Origin: Steromphala cineraria
Lineage: Eukaryota > Mollusca > Gastropoda > Trochida > Trochidae
Direction: 5' to 3'
Assembly: GCA_916613615.1 (NCBI GenBank)
Contig: OU744720.1
Coordinates: 66,499,971-66,563,970 of the forward strand
DNA length: 64,000 nucleotides
Shown here: positions 60,811 to 64,000 of the stretch, piece by piece
How positions within the stretch are numbered: the stretch's first letter is position 1
Layout: every line of letters starts with the position of its first letter
The notes under the pieces: model-generated
Databases searched by the model: none
What the model saw: the letters and a program-made list of their open reading frames with translations, nothing else
Told to the model about the DNA's origin: nothing
Program-made: the position numbers and the translations under genes

Positions 60811-61096
60811 AGGGGCAGTAGCACGTTTTTTGAAAATTTTATATTTTAAATTTTTCACTGATAACTGTATGTTAATGCCAAATGTATCATTTTGATAGTG
60901 TCAAAAATCTCATAATACATGTCAATCATCCATAGTCAGAGGACAAAGTATAAAAATTCACATAAAATCCATTGGCGGCTATTTTGTGTGAACACCTTTA
61001 ATTCAGTTTGTTTTAGAAAAAGGAATCGCATGGCTAAACTTTACATTATATATATATTATTACTGCTTCATTTAGTTTTAATACATTGTCTTTGAA
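60811..61096 (-). mobile_element. TTAA MITE, copy 5, right end lost
   Basis: Starts after TTAA (60807-60810) with AGGGGCAGTAGCACGTTTTT and follows copy 3 through CCATTGGCGGCTATTTT to ACATTGTCTTTG. The right terminal repeat is absent. Confidence 0.88.
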
Positions 61097-61929
61097 TTGC
61101 ATATTGTCATGTTCCTGAATTTGCTCTTTTCCTTAGACTATTATTTTATGAAAAGGATAATTAAGAGACTGTTAATATAAATAATGTCAACCCTTTGAGC
61201 TTTCAAAATGATTGATGTATGGACAGCCGCTTTTTAAAGACAGTCTGACAGACAACTAAACCTAATGACACCTATTGGAAAGTCGAAAAATTGAACATTT
61301 GTCTCTGTTTTCTGTTATTAGGAAACAACTTAAATTGACACCTGAATGTCTGAAAAGGGTGTTAAACCCATAAAGCTAATTAATTATCAAAATAAAACAA
61401 TCAATCACTCAATTGGCTCACTTGCAACCTGTTTTGCTTGTCTTGCATAATCAGATGGATAAACGTTTGGTTTCTCATTAATAGACATATGAGAACACTA
61501 TGAATATTGAAGACAGAATGAATTATTTTATTTTGCTTTGGTTACAACTTATTTAGACTGAAAAGTGTTGTCCTTGGAAATCAATCACATCACCTGTGAT
61601 AATGTTTACACATGACGAAAGTGACACATGATTAACACGGTGATATATCATTGTCTGATCCGGAAAATGAAATATGAACTACAAACAGCAGCCAACGATA
61701 CCACAGTTTCTATGAAACATATGTGTTGTAAATAAGTTCAAGTATCAGTTTACAAATGTTACGAGATATTGATATTTAATTCTAATAATCCATATTCTTT
61801 AAAAGGCCTTATATCGTGGCGAGAGTACAGTGATTTCGCGAAATGAAGCTATTCCTGATAAAAACACGCAGTTCGTGTGCAGTTTGTATCAGTTGATGAA
61901 GATTTGCGATACTTTTTACTCATTTCTGT
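61097..61929. other. No gene seen
   Basis: AT-rich, only short frames. Confidence 0.6.
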
Positions 61930-62205
61930 GTGCAGCTAGTTAACACTGACAGATGCTCCGTGGAAAATCACCCAGGCATTAGAAATCTCATCAGGGCCTT
62001 ATCCCCGATGACTGAACTAGCCAAGAAGAGAAGGTCGAGAAAGTCGGAGTCAGCAACTATAGTTATTTCACCCGTTCTTAAAAATCATATTCAACCAAAA
62101 AGGAAATTGCATGTGTGTCTGAAGTCATCTTCCAACGCATCGGGCGAGATATGCATTTACAAGACATTCATATTCACCCTTGCGACAACTCGACGCCCCC
62201 TGTAG
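61930..62205 (+). pseudogene. Possible pogo-like transposase C-terminal tail
   Basis: The frame of 91 codons contains L-S-P-M-T-E-L-A-K-K-R-R-S-R-K-S-E-S-A-T-I-V-I-S-P-V-L-K-N. I recall the pattern (basic run, then A-x-I-L/V-T/I-S-x-P-x-K-N) from the C-terminal tail of pogo/Tigger/jerky-type transposases, after the DDE domain. No catalytic region is visible upstream, so at best it is a fragment. The tail end of the frame runs into an inverted-repeat arm (62108-62194). GC is higher than in the surroundings. Alternative: an exon of an unrelated nuclear protein. Confidence 0.4.
62108..62194 (+). repeat. Inverted repeat, left arm
   Basis: About 87 bp, including CGGGCGAGATATGCATTTAC, inverted at 62486-62572 with roughly 10% differences. 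The arms are separated by about 290 bp. Confidence 0.9.
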
Positions 62206-62485
62206 GACAAACAGAGTTACGTCCCTTGCGTCAGTCCATCTCCAACTCGAAGCGAAATTTAATTTCTAATTAATCCCGTAGTTACGTTGTGACAACAGTT
62301 ATTAAAACGATGCATTAATATAGGTCACCAAAATACTGCATAGAATAAGGTTGTATCTCACAGTTTCTATTTAGAAATTGCATCATTTTATTACAGTTTT
62401 GTGTGCTCAATTGAAACATATCGTCGCTTTTGACTGGCCTACACCATAGCTCAAAAATCAGGCTACTTCCTGTCACAATTTTCCG

Positions 62486-62572
62486 GTCGAGTTGTCGCAA
62501 GGGTGAATATGAATTTCTAGTAAATGCATATCTCGCCCGATGCATGCGGAAGATGGTCTGAAGTTGGCACAC
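62486..62572 (-). repeat. Inverted repeat, right arm
   Basis: Inverse partner of 62108-62194. A 112-codon minus-strand frame (62315-62653) crosses it, but its sequence is not domain-like and the overlap with a repeat argues against a gene. Confidence 0.9.
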
Positions 62573-63122
62573 AAGCTTTGTAGCTGACAGCAGGCACATG
62601 TCTGTTTGTGTGTCCAAAATGCGAATCGGACATAGACATTGATTGCCTTCCATAATAGTATTTCCTTGACCATTTGCTAGAATAATGTGGACAGTTCCAT
62701 TAATGTTGTCAATAAATTGTTTTAATGTACTCGCATGTATGCCAACAAAGATTTAACGGTTTAGAGTAATTTAGATGTCGTCACGATGACGTAAACTTCT
62801 GTTAGCTGATGAGATTTAGTAGTGCAGAAAATAAAACATCAACGACCCATAATAAACCCTATAAAATGATAGAAGTGCAAGAAGCCCACAAAGTGTGATT
62901 TTCCTTTCGTCTTGGGGTCTTGTTCCCTGCAATGGACAGACAGGCCATGTATGTGAGAGAAAATAAATCTGCAAGTACAGAAATACACACCCTTGCTCAT
63001 TCTTCAACCCGTTAACAAAGCTGCATATACCGTGTTCGTGTACTCAACGCTTTGAATATATCCTTCCTACTGATCCAAGATAATGATTTCGTTCTGAGGT
63101 CCTTTTGCCCTTTCGCTTTTAC
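62573..63122. other. No gene seen
   Basis: Short frames only. Confidence 0.5.
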
Positions 63123-63380
63123 CAATTCTCTCCCACAGATGCAGTCATGCAGTGTTGATCGCGCCTCTGTTCTATCCGAGTTTGTGGGGTAGAATTGAAG
63201 ATGCCCCGGAACGTAATATTGATAGAGACATTGTGATATGAACCACCCATTTGTGCGAGAAGCGTTGTCATTTGCTAAAAATTCAAATGGACTGTGGTGC
63301 AAATTTTCTCACCCACGGATTTGGTCCAATAAGAACAGAGGTTTGATCAACATTGCATGACGTGATGTGAGGAGAGAATG
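63123..63380 (-). mobile_element. CATTCTCTCC-TIR family, copy 3
   Basis: About 258 bp with ends AATTCTCTCCCACAGATGCA and, inward from the right, CATTCTCTCCTCACATCACG, each followed by a GTTGATC block and CCTCTGTTCT. Read on the minus strand, the interior matches copy 2 (GACCAAATCCGTGG, then F-I-S-Q-C-L at peptide level). The 9-bp duplication is not clean. A 96-codon minus-strand frame (63012-63302) runs out of the element. Confidence 0.8.
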
Positions 63381-64000
63381 CACATTACCAAATCGTGTGT
63401 AATACATAGACTATAAACTTTCTTTTCGATAAATTCTTTATAATAGTTATATATTACATTATTTTAATGGTATGATTTTGACGTGGCCTAACTTTGGATT
63501 AATTTATTTGTGTCTTAAAAGTGAGAGCAAGTGTTTTAATTGTAATATTTTCAATCTAAAAAAAAAAGACATTATGAAACATCGATGTTTCATGTAGTAA
63601 ACAAATCTTGATTGTTCAGATGATGTCTTGTTACAGGTTATTCTTACACATTCTGACTTCATGTTGTTAACATCATTTCTTGACTTTCCGTCAAGATAAG
63701 ATTCAAATAAAACGAGTTCAAACTATTTTTGATTAAGCTTTTATCTAATGGATGCTTGACTGTCTTTCTATTTTCATAATGGAAGATGGTTTTCTATGGA
63801 TAGTAGTTGATCAGTCGTGAAAGTTTAAAACCTTGCAAGCTTACAGCAAACATTCAGTTCGACTGGACAAAGAATGCTTTTATCCTGTGGGAAATGAAAA
63901 ACTTTCATCTTGATTGATTTCTAATAGCTTGGAAAATTAGCAGGAATCCCTCTGTTCCGGCTGGGATCAATATAATTATTCTAGGGAGCTATGTAAATAT
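63381..64000. other. No gene seen
   Basis: AT-rich to the window edge. Confidence 0.6.

Noticed and set aside
62315..62653. 112-codon minus-strand frame.
   Set aside because: Crosses an inverted-repeat arm and shows no protein-like pattern.

Overview
The window is eukaryotic, AT-rich, almost gene-free intergenic or intronic DNA from an invertebrate animal, most likely a bivalve or other mollusc. That guess rests on the mix of short-tailed non-LTR elements, TTAA and 9-bp-TSD MITEs, foldbacks and a GACCCCTGTGGCC-type minisatellite. No complete conventional gene is visible. Most apparent reading frames are short chance ORFs. Coordinates of elements and splice sites were read by eye.

The main architecture is a large direct segmental duplication. 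Block A (about 14-27207) and block B (about 31991-52594) are the same sequence in the same order and orientation, roughly 95% identical by eye. Each serves as the other's empty site, so insertions that differ between them can be dated and bounded. Block A alone carries a 356-bp TTAA MITE (1414-1769), a 9.5-kb TA-flanked element with 32-bp subterminal arrays (11161-20676), an extra segment near 24075-24925 and an 844-bp hairpin-ended element (25605-26448). Block B alone carries a 1.46-kb TA-flanked element (33646-35107) with a 423-bp 9-bp-TSD element nested in it, a 1.16-kb insertion with a coding-like exon and a long hairpin (35177-36337), an 0.86-kb insertion with another TTAA MITE (37577-38437), and a 1.55-kb insertion (50742-52297).

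Between the blocks (27208-31990) lie a GC-rich patch, a decayed Tc1/mariner transposase tail, the 3' end of an L1/Tx1-like LINE, a TTAA MITE and a long palindromic foldback. Right of block B are a MITE fragment, a degenerate ~146-bp minisatellite (52890-53720), about 5.7 kb of featureless AT-rich DNA, another TTAA MITE fragment, a possible pogo-like transposase tail with a nearby ~87-bp inverted repeat, and a third member of the CATTCTCTCC-TIR family.

The best candidate host coding sequence is on the minus strand and present in both blocks: a 253-bp exon with two hydrophobic spans and a 129-bp exon with a strong GTAAGT donor, in compatible phase. Copy A appears damaged downstream. A short peptide motif (LIKPDVPVC-type) recurs at three unrelated loci, five counting the duplication, and I do not recognise it. 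The most unusual single object is the 9.5-kb element with its quasi-palindromic 32-bp arrays.
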